From the NCBI GenBank assembly GCA_014728035.1, contig WJMJ01000022.1, positions 62,001 through 126,000 of the forward strand: a stretch of DNA of 64,000 nucleotides, given 5' to 3'. Positions 16,183 to 24,903 of the stretch are shown here, one piece after another. Numbering within the stretch: the first letter of the stretch is position 1; each line of letters starts with the position of its first letter. Origin of the DNA: Promethearchaeota archaeon (GTDB lineage: Archaea > Asgardarchaeota > Thorarchaeia > Thorarchaeales > Thorarchaeaceae). A program made the position numbers and the translations under genes. The notes beneath the pieces are model-generated. The model made no database searches. It worked only from the letters and a program-made list of their open reading frames with translations, and was not told where the DNA came from.

Positions 16183-16881
16183 ATGGCTTTCGGGTTACTT
16201 CATATTCTCTTCTTAATTTCAGGAGTGCTTATAGTAGGATGTATTCTTTTTCTTTCTAGACGCTATATGGCTCAGAAAAATACCTTGACATTGGTATTCA
16301 CGCTATTTCTGATATCTTATGCCATTATTGGGTTTGCATACGGATTGAGAGGATTTTTTGATCCTCAAACTGCACCAGAGATTCTCCTCTGGGTTCTGAC
16401 GAACTTAATGTATCCCATTATGGTTGTACCTTTAGCAGTATTCCTCGCCTACCCTTATCTTCAAGAACAAATTGGAACTCTTACTGGTTTCATAACTCGC
16501 TTAGTTATGATATTTGCTTTTGTAGTAGTTGTCTTCAATTGGGGTGTCATTTTTACATCAGATATTGAATTCACCTATATCGATCTCTTTGAGCTTACTC
16601 ATTATGCTCTTGTTTCAGATTTTATTCCCTATGCATATTATTTGACTCTCCTTCTGGATATAGTCGTAGCGACTTTCTCAGCTATATTTTTGGCAATATC
16701 CTTCAAGAGGGAAACAGACTCTGTGTACAAACAAAAGGCACTATTCCTCTTGCTCGGTTGGCTGTTAGTATCTTATGGGCAATTGCTTCTACTAAGTCCA
16801 ACTCTCGCAATCATTCATCCTCTTACCTCTATGAGCGGTGTTATTCTCCTTGTGCTCGGAGTTATCCGTAGCAGTTCATAG
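16183..16881 (+). CDS. seven-span membrane protein of unknown function
   Basis: A 232-residue protein composed almost wholly of seven hydrophobic segments, with short basic loops (SRRYMAQKN, KRETDSVYKQK) that suggest an extracytoplasmic N-terminus. No transporter or receptor signature is recognised. It lies 43 bp upstream of a small GTPase gene on the same strand. That makes a membrane platform or sensor for the GTPase a reasonable guess, and only a guess. A TATA-like AATATATGATATAAG lies about 60 bp upstream. Confidence 0.65.
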   Translation: MAFGLLHILFLISGVLIVGCILFLSRRYMAQKNTLTLVFTLFLISYAIIGFAYGLRGFFDPQTAPEILLWVLTNLMYPIMVVPLAVFLAYPYLQEQIGTLTGFITRLVMIFAFVVVVFNWGVIFTSDIEFTYIDLFELTHYALVSDFIPYAYYLTLLLDIVVATFSAIFLAISFKRETDSVYKQKALFLLLGWLLVSYGQLLLLSPTLAIIHPLTSMSGVILLVLGVIRSSS

Positions 16882-16924
16882 ACGTTAGGATTACACCTAT
16901 ATGAATTGTCTAATGTGATGACAT

Positions 16925-17422
16925 ATGACAGGAAAGGTGGTCAAGATGGCATTGGTAGGTGCTGGTGGAGCTGGTAAAACTACCATTGCCTCTCGCCTTA
17001 TCACAGGTGAGTTCATCGAAACTCTGATGACCATTGGGATAAACATCGAGACCTGGAAACTAGAAGATGATGCTAGCGATTCGGATGTCACGGTGGCTCT
17101 TTTCGATCTTGGAGGTCAGAATCAATTCAGATTCTTTCAAAAGAGTCTTCTCAGTGGTACTCATGCAGTTATTCTTGTCGTTGACATGACCCGTCTACCA
17201 ACACTTTTCGAACTTGATGACTGGATCAAACTTATCCAACATGTTGACAAAGAAATGTGGCTACTTGTTGGGAATAAATGTGATGATCATATCATGATGA
17301 CGGAGGATGATATCCGTAAGAAAGCAGAAGAAATAGGAATCCCCTATGTCATTCTCAGTGCTAAAACTGGCGAAGGGTTTGATGAATTGGTTGAGCGTAT
17401 TATTGATATGATGCGAAATTAG
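16925..17422 (+). CDS. Ras/Arf-superfamily small GTPase
   Basis: A 165-residue single-domain GTPase with every G box: G1 GAGGAGKTT (12-20), a G2 Thr in TIGINIE (36-42), G3 DLGGQ (61-65), G4 NKCD (117-120) and G5 SAK (145-147). The DxGGQ form of G3 is typical of Arf/Rag/Rab-like archaeal and Asgard GTPases, with the catalytic Gln present. There is no C-terminal Cys for prenylation and no Arf-type N-terminal helix, so membrane attachment must be indirect. It lies between a membrane protein and a zinc/helical protein and its stop overlaps the longest frame of the next gene. Confidence 0.92.
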   Translation: MTGKVVKMALVGAGGAGKTTIASRLITGEFIETLMTIGINIETWKLEDDASDSDVTVALFDLGGQNQFRFFQKSLLSGTHAVILVVDMTRLPTLFELDDWIKLIQHVDKEMWLLVGNKCDDHIMMTEDDIRKKAEEIGIPYVILSAKTGEGFDELVERIIDMMRN

Positions 17423-17499
17423 TGCAACTCTCTCTCAATCAACCTTTTATTGTCATGCGCAAAACTATAATCATTCAATTAGTTTGCAGAGGTATTTGT

Positions 17500-18345
17500 G
17501 TGTCAAGTTCTGATGAGAAGGAAATATACGTTTTTTGTGAACAATGCAAGCAGAATGTACTCCTACGTGTCCCTCTAACCTCTGATGCTGCTACAAGGGG
17601 CGGCTTAATGTCTGTTGTTTCTGTTCATGGTAACCCTCCTCATGCACTCATGGCATATCTTGATGCAGAATTTCGTGTGAGAGGGATAGAGTATCCAGCA
17701 GCAGCTCAGACTGCGGACGCTGGGCGGATAGAGTCAGTTCCTGAAAGCAAAACGGAGGCACTTGAAGAAAAAGTCGAACTAGGATTATTAGCATTGCTTG
17801 ATATTTTTCATCCAAAAAGAAAGGATGCAATAAAAGCACTAGCAATAATTATGGTCAATATGCTTACCAAGAAGCGAATTTTTCTGATTCATGATGAAAA
17901 AGCAATTGGAACTTCTGTTATTTCGGCACTTCATGATATTGCGTCATTTGAAGAGGATCTGATTACACTCATTAATCATACAATTCTCTCAAAGAGTGAA
18001 CTGAATCCATTTTGTGTCTATGACCTTCAGCAAAATAAACTCCTTCACCAAGGTCCAAAAATCGACTCGAAATATTTTGAGCGCATTCTTCAAGATATCG
18101 CAAAGCACGAAAACCCCTACTTTAGACTTAAGAATGAAATGAGTAAAATCGTATATGCCTATGGTCGATTACAGGAAATTCTTTCAGCTCTGGATTCGTC
18201 TATTCTAGACACTCAGCTCGCTTGTGATGCGTCAATCGATTATGAATTACTTCCATTCCTTCTCGAAATGGCTGAATCTGAAGGGCATAATATCCGGTCA
18301 CTTGTGAAAAAGGACGGTCTCGGAAGGGCTCTTCGCAGTATTTAG
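17500..18345 (+). CDS. zinc-knuckle plus helical protein linked to the small GTPase
   Basis: The predicted 281-residue protein begins with a strand containing a CEQC pair (IYVFCEQCKQNVLLRVPL), then a beta-rich domain with the SVHGNPPHALMAYLDAEFRV segment, and about 190 residues of helix. There is no enzymatic motif. The frame is open from 17422, but the GTG at 17500 has AGAGGT at the proper distance and begins at the conserved domain, so it is preferred. Location immediately after the GTPase suggests an effector, regulator or adaptor of it; this is inference from context. Confidence 0.6.
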   Translation: MSSSDEKEIYVFCEQCKQNVLLRVPLTSDAATRGGLMSVVSVHGNPPHALMAYLDAEFRVRGIEYPAAAQTADAGRIESVPESKTEALEEKVELGLLALLDIFHPKRKDAIKALAIIMVNMLTKKRIFLIHDEKAIGTSVISALHDIASFEEDLITLINHTILSKSELNPFCVYDLQQNKLLHQGPKIDSKYFERILQDIAKHENPYFRLKNEMSKIVYAYGRLQEILSALDSSILDTQLACDASIDYELLPFLLEMAESEGHNIRSLVKKDGLGRALRSI

Positions 18346-18363
18346 CGAACTATACGAGTATAT

Positions 18364-18377
18364 TTAACAATGGTTAA
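18364..18377. promoter_or_regulatory. TTAAC-AATG-GTTAA operator upstream of the methyltransferase-like gene
   Basis: This 14-bp dyad matches the core of the palindrome at 16018-16041 (spacer AATG against TATG). It overlaps the TATA-like GTATATTTA about 50 bp upstream of the ATG at 18415. The outer arms are imperfect here. Two copies of the same core 2.3 kb apart, both on core promoters, suggest one regulator acting on both. Confidence 0.6.
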
Positions 18378-18414
18378 CTTTAATAGTGGTGTTTCCAAGT
18401 GAATACTGATTGTA

Positions 18415-18990
18415 ATGATTGAGTATGTTGTGATTGTCTTAGCTGTGTTTCTGTTTGGAATGCAGCATAGTGGTATGTCTGCACTTAAGGTTAAGAATCG
18501 AATTATAGATCGATGGGGGAAGAAGGGCTATTCGCGTGTCTATACTATCACAGCAAGTATCACTCTACTCATTGCATTTCTCTCTATGCAATTTTGGGAC
18601 TGGTTATATTTTCTATTCCAATCATTCAATATTCTTTCATTTGCAGTTGGTATTCTACTGATAATAATTGGGCTGGTGATAACAACTGCAGCTACTAGAG
18701 TCATTTCAGTCAGTACTGTAGCAGATATGCGAACCGACCGGAAACCAGAACTAGTGACTGATGGTATTTATGCTCAAGTACGTCATCCCCTCTACCTTGC
18801 TACAATTATTCTTCTTATTGGACTTATTTTCCTCTATCTTCCCTTTCTGAGAGTCATTGTATTTTCTTTATCTCTGATTGCTTACACTCTAATTGGTGCA
18901 TATCTTGAAGAGAGAAAACTAATTTGTCACTATGGCCAGGATTATTTGGATTATAGAGAACAAGTTGGATTCATCCTTCCAAAGCTATGA
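18415..18990 (+). CDS. isoprenylcysteine carboxyl methyltransferase (ICMT)/NnrU-like membrane methyltransferase
   Basis: A 191-residue protein with four or five membrane spans and the family C-terminal signature: GIYAQVRHPLYLATI (SAM-binding RHPxY) followed by LEERKLICHYGQDYLDYREQVG. Members methylate prenyl-cysteine carboxyl groups, phospholipids or small isoprenoids; the NnrU/MTase group is functionally loose. In eukaryotes ICMT matures prenylated Ras-type GTPases, so the location 1 kb after a small GTPase is notable, although that GTPase has no CaaX cysteine. A palindromic operator covers its promoter. Confidence 0.8.
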   Translation: MIEYVVIVLAVFLFGMQHSGMSALKVKNRIIDRWGKKGYSRVYTITASITLLIAFLSMQFWDWLYFLFQSFNILSFAVGILLIIIGLVITTAATRVISVSTVADMRTDRKPELVTDGIYAQVRHPLYLATIILLIGLIFLYLPFLRVIVFSLSLIAYTLIGAYLEERKLICHYGQDYLDYREQVGFILPKL

Positions 18991-19004
18991 AAGAAGATAT
19001 CTCC

Positions 19005-19448
19005 TCATTCTGAATTTAGCATCTTTTGTATCTTTGATAGATGTCTTCCTTTTTTAACAGCATCAGGACTGATCTTGTGAACTCGACCATGTTCTACAAC
19101 ATAATGTTCCACTTCCAATTCTGGAACAAAATGGCGTTTGACATCTTCTGTAACAAAATGCAATTGTACGCAATGCGGACTTCCATCAACAGAAAGTGCT
19201 ACAACACGTTTCAGTTGAGAATATCTCACAAATGATGCTATTTTGAAGCCTGCTTGATTAACATGTGCGTCTTCTAGACATATATTCAGGACCGCATAGC
19301 CTCCATCCTTTTGAGCAAATGCTTCAACAATCTCAGGATACTGCGTTAGCATGCAAGTACCGATAATGAGCAATTGGCCTTTTTCCCGAACATGTCGGGC
19401 TCCAACATTGGTACACAAAAGTGGATTGGAGTCGGTCATATCCCTCAA
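19005..19448 (-). CDS. unknown small partner of the M14-like protein
   Basis: A 147-residue alpha/beta protein with no recognised family. It starts at the junction with the upstream M14-like gene (TTG at 19448 or ATG at 19439), so the two are cotranscribed and probably coupled. Central strands such as KRVVALSVDGSPHCVQLHFV and a His-rich region (HYVVEHGRVHKI) are visible. Its fixed position after a catalytically defective desuccinylase-like protein suggests the two form a complex; this is inference. Confidence 0.6.
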   Translation of the reverse strand: MRDMTDSNPLLCTNVGARHVREKGQLLIIGTCMLTQYPEIVEAFAQKDGGYAVLNICLEDAHVNQAGFKIASFVRYSQLKRVVALSVDGSPHCVQLHFVTEDVKRHFVPELEVEHYVVEHGRVHKISPDAVKKGRHLSKIQKMLNSE

Positions 19449-20381
19449 CTACCATTTTCTTCTAAATGGAGTATCTTCTTCTTCCTTAGGAATCCATTGG
19501 CCTACCAATGGTGCTGCTATTCTCCCAATGATGTCCCCTTCAAAAACGTAATTCATTCTTGCAAGTGAAACAACTGCACCATCATAGGGACTCTTCATTG
19601 GTCCTTTTCCTTGAATTTCCCCAATAACATCATCCTCTCGAATAACTTCTCCAAGATTTACTTTTGGAACAAAAAAGCCTTCATTCTTGGTATTGATATG
19701 CTGTAACATACCTGTGAATATGCTGGATGTTTCAATTTTATCACCTGGAATCATATCTTTGATTCTCATTAGATTCACAATGGCTTCTCGCACTTCAACA
19801 GCTGCTTGACTGTCTATTTCATTCTTGGATCCTCTCATCTCGATTGAAACAGTTGGAATTCCTTCATGTGCACCTTCTGTTGTAAGAGACCCTCTAATTC
19901 CCGAGCTCTCAATAACTAGGGGAAGGGATATTTGTGAAGCAAGATTTCGAACATGGATATATTCTCGGTGCATGGCAATGACATGGCTAACGCATGCTTG
20001 TAATCCTGTCCTCAATTCAATAACATAGTCTGCCTGCACAGCTCTTCTCCAAATCTCCCAGGCAATTCGTTCTGTCACTGTTCCATGTTCGTTACCTGGG
20101 AATACGCTATCCATGTCTTTTGAATCCAATGGTGAAACTTTTGTGCCCAGACGAAATGCTAGTGGATTAGACACTGGGAGGACCGTAATCGACCCATCAA
20201 TACGGTCTATCTGTTCAAGATGTTTCATAATGAGATAGCTGGCATACATACCACTTGCTGAAAGTCCATCCATCCCAGCTATGATGAGTATGTTTGGTCT
20301 TTCTGTTCCAAAGGTGTAGAATCCAAGAGTGGTTCCCGTTTTAGGATCGATATCGATTGCATCAACTGACGCTTTTACCAT
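19449..20381 (-). CDS. M14 succinylglutamate-desuccinylase/aspartoacylase-like pseudoenzyme
   Basis: A 310-residue member of the AstE/ASPA branch of zinc carboxypeptidases, with the expected N-terminal catalytic-like domain and C-terminal barrel (GAVVSLARMNYVFEGDIIGRI). The zinc site is lost. The usual GIHGxE reads AGMDGLS (H to Asp38, E to Ser41) and the usual LHTG reads LRTG (H to Arg124). The general-base Glu region (SIEMRG) remains. Such a protein is unlikely to be a zinc hydrolase and may be a binding or regulatory subunit. AGAAGGGA precedes the ATG; the next gene abuts its stop. Confidence 0.75.
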   Translation of the reverse strand: MVKASVDAIDIDPKTGTTLGFYTFGTERPNILIIAGMDGLSASGMYASYLIMKHLEQIDRIDGSITVLPVSNPLAFRLGTKVSPLDSKDMDSVFPGNEHGTVTERIAWEIWRRAVQADYVIELRTGLQACVSHVIAMHREYIHVRNLASQISLPLVIESSGIRGSLTTEGAHEGIPTVSIEMRGSKNEIDSQAAVEVREAIVNLMRIKDMIPGDKIETSSIFTGMLQHINTKNEGFFVPKVNLGEVIREDDVIGEIQGKGPMKSPYDGAVVSLARMNYVFEGDIIGRIAAPLVGQWIPKEEEDTPFRRKW

Positions 20382-20449
20382 GTGTATCCCTTCTGTTCAC
20401 TTCAAATTGTTTTTCGTTTTCTACAATATGAAGCAGTGTATCACTTTCA

Positions 20450-21097
20450 CTAGACACTACAATTTAACCTCTTATCAACATTAAAAACAAACACATCTGT
20501 TTTTCGCTCCTGAGAGAGAAATGAATCATGTCTGCTAATTGCAAATTTGCTATTTAGAGACCAGAAATCAAACTCAAATAGTTCCTCGTGTCCACACATT
20601 TCTGGATTTCCAATCCACATCAATGGTATTCCCATTTTAACCAATTCAATTCCTGCCATTGATAGATATGGTTCCCAACTGATAATCACAAGTGCTGGGT
20701 CATATTCCTCGACTGTTTCAATAGCAGTCTTTTTCTCAACCCATTTTGGATATGCAATGTTGTATCGTCCGGTCTTAGCATCTGTTGTAATAATGTCACA
20801 ATCAAGTCTGGTTCGAATAAATTCTGTTAGTCTTCCATCTCCACTCATTACTTCAGCAATCGGATGATTTCCCTCAATTTGAATGTGTTTTTGTATCGTG
20901 TCCGAAATCTCAAGGATAAATTCTTCGCTATAGATTTGAAATATCCATCTCCCACCTGCATTTGACCCATTACAATATTTTTTCACATCAAAGTCACGCT
21001 CAACAACTTTGAAAAACTCGAGTACTTTCGAATATGGGTACAACTCTTCATGAATATCAATGAATACATCTTGGGTGTACATCCAATCATGGCTCAT
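20450..21097 (-). CDS. Rossmann-type methyltransferase-like protein
   Basis: A 215-residue protein whose centre resembles a SAM-binding fold: PIAEVMSGDGRLTEFI in the place of motif I (E/DxGxGxG), DIITTDAKTG as the acidic end of strand 2, and ALVIISWEPY as motif IV. The glycine-rich loop is atypical, so cofactor binding is not certain. The substrate is unknown. GGGGTGAATCT precedes the ATG. It is divergent from the secreted-protein gene. Confidence 0.55.
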   Translation of the reverse strand: MSHDWMYTQDVFIDIHEELYPYSKVLEFFKVVERDFDVKKYCNGSNAGGRWIFQIYSEEFILEISDTIQKHIQIEGNHPIAEVMSGDGRLTEFIRTRLDCDIITTDAKTGRYNIAYPKWVEKKTAIETVEEYDPALVIISWEPYLSMAGIELVKMGIPLMWIGNPEMCGHEELFEFDFWSLNSKFAISRHDSFLSQERKTDVFVFNVDKRLNCSV

Positions 21098-21233
21098 AGA
21101 TTCACCCCGTTTGAAGGCTATTTCTCAGTATCTGTTTTGACGTTTTAACACAGTTGTTCAGAATGCGCAATCTAACTCATATTTTTGAGATAAAAGCAAA
21201 AAGACCTATATGTAAATTTTACTAATATCTCAT

Positions 21234-21743
21234 GTGGTCCTAATGGCAATCACACGTAGAATACTACTAATATCAGTCCTTTTCATGTGCTTGACTTTTG
21301 TTATGCCAGCAAATGTTGCAGCATGTGATGCAACCTACAACTCTGATTTCGGTGTGGCCATTGATCATGCAAACTATTCGGATATAGACGGCGACTCTGT
21401 AGCGGATGATGTCTTGACCATCACTCGTATCTTCCATAACTCCGAGTTTACAACAATCAAGAAGACTATAGTCTTCACCACTGTACAGGTACCTTCTGGA
21501 AGGATATTCCACAGTATCTTACATGTGAAAGGTGATTACTCGACAATGGAGGTTACTATTGAATGGTACAACATCGCAAAGGAAGCAGGATGGTACGATT
21601 TGAATGTCTTTGCACTTCTGATTACATCAGATGGTGTAATATTCCTTCATGCCTATGTTTCGTTTGATCCTCCAGAAGGAGGCGATCCCGGTCCACCGTT
21701 GTATCCTGATGCAGAGATCAATGAAACCGTAAATCTGATGTAA
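21234..21743 (+). CDS. secreted protein with an Asp-rich, calcium-binding-like loop
   Basis: A cleavable-type signal peptide is evident: RR in the n-region, ILLISVLFMCLTFVMP as the h-region and a small-residue site near AACDA. The roughly 140-residue mature part is beta-rich, contains DIDGDSVADD (similar to calcium loops of dockerin or thrombospondin type-3 repeats) and ends in a Pro/Gly-rich tail. The function is unknown. CCTATATG about 25 bp upstream of the start suggests a leaderless or near-leaderless mRNA; GTG 21234 and ATG 21243 are both possible starts. Confidence 0.6.
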   Translation: MVLMAITRRILLISVLFMCLTFVMPANVAACDATYNSDFGVAIDHANYSDIDGDSVADDVLTITRIFHNSEFTTIKKTIVFTTVQVPSGRIFHSILHVKGDYSTMEVTIEWYNIAKEAGWYDLNVFALLITSDGVIFLHAYVSFDPPEGGDPGPPLYPDAEINETVNLM

Positions 21744-21812
21744 ACAATGGAATCAAATAGGATCAAATCTAGATAAAGAGAGAGAGTGTGTGTAGCGGTG
21801 AGCGGGAATCTA

Positions 21813-22916
21813 ATGAAGGATTATCTGTCATTATTGATTGCCATACAGAATAATCCCTTTGGAACCACAGACGAGCTATCTAGTGAATCCGATATATCTA
21901 AACCCACAGTTATCAAAAGGTTGCGTGTTCTACAAGGTGAAAAACGACTTATCCCTGAGGAAGATCCAAAGAAGTATTTCTCAGTAAAACCCATTCTCAA
22001 CTATTCTGCACTTGGATTGGAACCTGTTGATATACTTGCAGAAACCTCTGACTTGCAGTCCACAGAAATTCTGGAAAATGTCGCTTACGAGCACCCTTAT
22101 ACTGCTTACAGAAGCAGATGTTTTGGAAATCCAAATGGGGTGTTGTTTCAATTTAGAACTCCAGCTGGCACCTCCAACCTAATTCAAGAGTTATTCGAAA
22201 TACTCTGGAATCGAGGAACAATATCAGGTTATCATATTCTACCCGTCAAAGATTCTATTCTACGATACACATCGATGCAACTTACTGGATGGAATGAGAA
22301 TGACTCTAGGTGGGAATTCGATTGGAAAAGATGGTTCAAAGCATCGACCCGCAAAAGGGTCGAGTCGCATAAGACTTCCACATCCGTGTTAGAAACTTTG
22401 ACTAAAGATGATTTGCATATTCTTCGTGAACTTATGGTGGATTCCCGTAGGAAGAACCTTGAGATTATAGAACAATTAGCTCAGCGTGGAGTTGATTTTA
22501 CACCTCAGACTTATAGCCGTCATCAACAGATGATTAAAGACCAATGTACTCTGGGGTTTAGAGTAGCGATTGATCCTGAACCGTTTGATGTATTAACTAA
22601 CTTACTTGTGATAGGAACCGCAGATTCTGAGTATCTGCAAGAACTAGTTGCAAAGACCCAATTCATACCTTTCCCATTCGAATCTACAATTAGGATATCC
22701 AACAATCATCTGTTTTGGTATATCAGGTTAAATCAAGACCACGTTTCACCACTGCTAAATGGGCTCTTTGAAAAAATAGAAAATATGCGGGTCTGTTTCC
22801 TAGACTACCGGAACTCGTTTCTCTACAACATCTGGCCTGATGCATTTGATGAAGAAGAAAAAGAATGGCGAGTTGATAGAGCCTTCATGATAGACCGTGT
22901 TACCGACAGTCTATGA
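21813..22916 (+). CDS. archaeal two-HTH transcriptional regulator (Lrp-like)
   Basis: A protein of about 367 residues with an N-terminal helix-turn-helix (GTTDELSSESDISKPTVIKRL), a sensor-like middle domain, then a second HTH-like segment (TLTKDDLHILRELMVDSRRK ... IIEQLAQRG) and a second alpha/beta domain. This duplicated HTH/RAM-type arrangement is seen in archaeal regulators related to Lrp/AsnC. The frame is open from 21786; GGTGA 11 bases before ATG 21813 makes that the likelier start. Its target is unknown; the divergent and downstream genes are candidates. Confidence 0.6.
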   Translation: MKDYLSLLIAIQNNPFGTTDELSSESDISKPTVIKRLRVLQGEKRLIPEEDPKKYFSVKPILNYSALGLEPVDILAETSDLQSTEILENVAYEHPYTAYRSRCFGNPNGVLFQFRTPAGTSNLIQELFEILWNRGTISGYHILPVKDSILRYTSMQLTGWNENDSRWEFDWKRWFKASTRKRVESHKTSTSVLETLTKDDLHILRELMVDSRRKNLEIIEQLAQRGVDFTPQTYSRHQQMIKDQCTLGFRVAIDPEPFDVLTNLLVIGTADSEYLQELVAKTQFIPFPFESTIRISNNHLFWYIRLNQDHVSPLLNGLFEKIENMRVCFLDYRNSFLYNIWPDAFDEEEKEWRVDRAFMIDRVTDSL

Positions 22917-22930
22917 AGACTCAATCAACA

Positions 22931-23974
22931 TTAGTTGCCTTTTGTTACTTTGAATACTGATATTGGTGTGGCTGTTTCGAATCTTGCTGCTCCTGCTTCT
23001 TTTACCCATTCTTCCATGGTGTCTTTGTAAAAGAACCCATAAGCTCCCTCTACGACTTTGAAATGGGCTTCACCATACTTGTTTGCGTCTGGGTAGAAAT
23101 TCTGAGTGCCAAATAGGAAACCGCCAGGTTTTAGCACACGAAGCATCTCTGTGATGGCACTTTTTGGATCTGTCCAGTGTAGCACTTGGGATGCATAGAC
23201 AATATCAAAGGTCTCATCATCGAAGGGGATGTTTTCAGCATATCCTGGATGAAACTCCACCGGGAATTCGTTTACTTTGTCTTTGATACTCATGTCATGT
23301 CCGTTGTGCTCGGAGACCATCTGGGCAAACTCCTCTTGTGCTATCCGAAGAAGATTCTCATCTGGATCGATTGCTACTATCTGCATTGGGGACCCATTTT
23401 GGAATAGATCGTTTTCATAGTAGTAAGACCAGATTGCGGCTGTTCCCCGGCCGTTTCCAGAGCCTACATCTAGAAATCTTATAGGCTCTTTCAGCGCGTC
23501 TGCAAAAGCAAAAGCTGCGCGGCGAATTTGTTCATAGAGCTTGTTTGACAGTGCGTCGTCCCAGTTGAATAGATTGAGACCTCCTGTAAATTCAATGTAC
23601 TTCCCTCTAAGTCTGTCAGGTATAGCTCTTGCGTGGTCAACCCAAAGTTCTTGCATGGCATCATCAAAACAGCTTGGGCATTGCCAGGCAAATTGAATCT
23701 CTTCGTCGATGAAAAGGTGGTCATCATCTTGTTCGATCACGCCATCCTCTAGCAAGATTGATAGAAGATATTCTAGGAATTCAATATCTGTATATTTGTA
23801 CTCCGATGCAATCTCCATGATAGTTTTAGGTTCTCTCAGTAAGTCGAACCAACCTTCATTTCTTAAAACTCCCAGAATATTTCCTCGAAAGAAGATGTCT
23901 ATTTCTGTTCTGAGTTTTGACACATTCAAACCAAGTTTCATTAGTTCTTTCCAAGCTTTCAATTTTCTAATCAT
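22931..23974 (-). CDS. class I SAM-dependent methyltransferase with N-terminal winged helix
   Basis: A protein of 347 residues. The first about 110 form a winged-helix-like dimerisation domain as in O-methyltransferases (TIMEIASEYKYTDIEFLEYL), followed by motif I FLDVGSGNGRGT, post-motif AIDPDEN, and the IVYASQVLHWTDPKSAITEM plus VLKPGGFLFG region. The substrate cannot be told. It is the third gene of an operon with a small GTPase and a zinc protein; AAAGGAGGTGA precedes its ATG and only 14 bases separate it from the gene before. The GTPase link is unusual for this enzyme class. Confidence 0.85.
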   Translation of the reverse strand: MIRKLKAWKELMKLGLNVSKLRTEIDIFFRGNILGVLRNEGWFDLLREPKTIMEIASEYKYTDIEFLEYLLSILLEDGVIEQDDDHLFIDEEIQFAWQCPSCFDDAMQELWVDHARAIPDRLRGKYIEFTGGLNLFNWDDALSNKLYEQIRRAAFAFADALKEPIRFLDVGSGNGRGTAAIWSYYYENDLFQNGSPMQIVAIDPDENLLRIAQEEFAQMVSEHNGHDMSIKDKVNEFPVEFHPGYAENIPFDDETFDIVYASQVLHWTDPKSAITEMLRVLKPGGFLFGTQNFYPDANKYGEAHFKVVEGAYGFFYKDTMEEWVKEAGAARFETATPISVFKVTKGN

Positions 23975-23988
23975 AATTTCACCTCCTT

Positions 23989-24903
23989 TTATCTTAGTAG
24001 CCCTCGCCTATCCACATAATCTAGCATATCGAAAATTTGTGAAATCTTACCTATTTGCCCCTGTTCGAGGAGATTGATTACACTTGCAGTTCCACTTAAC
24101 AGTGGCATAAGAATTTCTTTTGCAAAGGGATATTTGCGTTCAACTCGCTCCACAATAGATGGTATTCGAGGTATGAATCCAAATTCAATTTTTGAGTATA
24201 GTCGATCATCGGAAGCCAACCTGATTAGTATCTCTGGATTTATCTTTGGATATTCTGATATTACATGCAATCCTAGAATGAGTAAACGTTTGTCAGGTAT
24301 TGCATCCCGATGTGTGTTTTTTGTCAGCTCTTTAAGAAGAATTTTGATAGATGTTATAGCTGCCGCTCCCTTAGCGGTCACGCAGGCAACTCTTGAATTA
24401 TTAATCCAGATTCGCAAGTCTTGATCTGCAATTGTAAAACTCATCTCCTCTGGTAGAGTTTCATATACGCGTTCTGCCTCCTCTACTTTTTTATCGAGTA
24501 ACCTAGCAAGTTCTAACAATCGCACTTTCTCGCTTCCTAGCCCTTCCATGACCCACGAGTCAATTCTGTCCATAATGAATACATTCTCAAGGTAGGGGTG
24601 CGTATGTAGTGCATCAGGTTTTTGAGATACTAGCCAGAGTCTTTTTTCTTCTTCGAGCTTATCAATCTGTTCGACAAAAGCATCTTTGTGACCACGGAAT
24701 AGATGTTTATGGTCCACAACTACAGTGTTAACATGACGTTCATTTCCAATCTCGTGAGCAACTCGATACGTTGTGAGTTGCATACCAAAGAATTTCTCAT
24801 GTGTTGTCTTTGACTCGAATGTTGTTGGGTTTTCAGGATCAAATTTGATAGGCTCATTACATACAGCACATTGAAACTGTGTTATCTGTTGAATTTGACT
24901 CAC
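23989..24903 (-). CDS. zinc-binding/helical protein coupled to the small GTPase
   Basis: A protein of 304 residues starting at a GTG that overlaps the GTPase stop (TAGTG), 6 bases after AAGGAGGT. The N-terminus has a CAVCNEPIKF pair and His-rich strands (VVVDHKHLFRGHKDAF) that may bind metal. The rest is helical with SAKG-like segments, including an acidic EEEKRLWLVSQ helix. Architecture (short zinc/beta head, long helical tail) is the same as that of the protein next to the other GTPase (17500-18345), though sequences differ. It is inferred to be a GTPase partner; no activity is assigned. Confidence 0.6.
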   Translation of the reverse strand: MSQIQQITQFQCAVCNEPIKFDPENPTTFESKTTHEKFFGMQLTTYRVAHEIGNERHVNTVVVDHKHLFRGHKDAFVEQIDKLEEEKRLWLVSQKPDALHTHPYLENVFIMDRIDSWVMEGLGSEKVRLLELARLLDKKVEEAERVYETLPEEMSFTIADQDLRIWINNSRVACVTAKGAAAITSIKILLKELTKNTHRDAIPDKRLLILGLHVISEYPKINPEILIRLASDDRLYSKIEFGFIPRIPSIVERVERKYPFAKEILMPLLSGTASVINLLEQGQIGKISQIFDMLDYVDRRGLLR

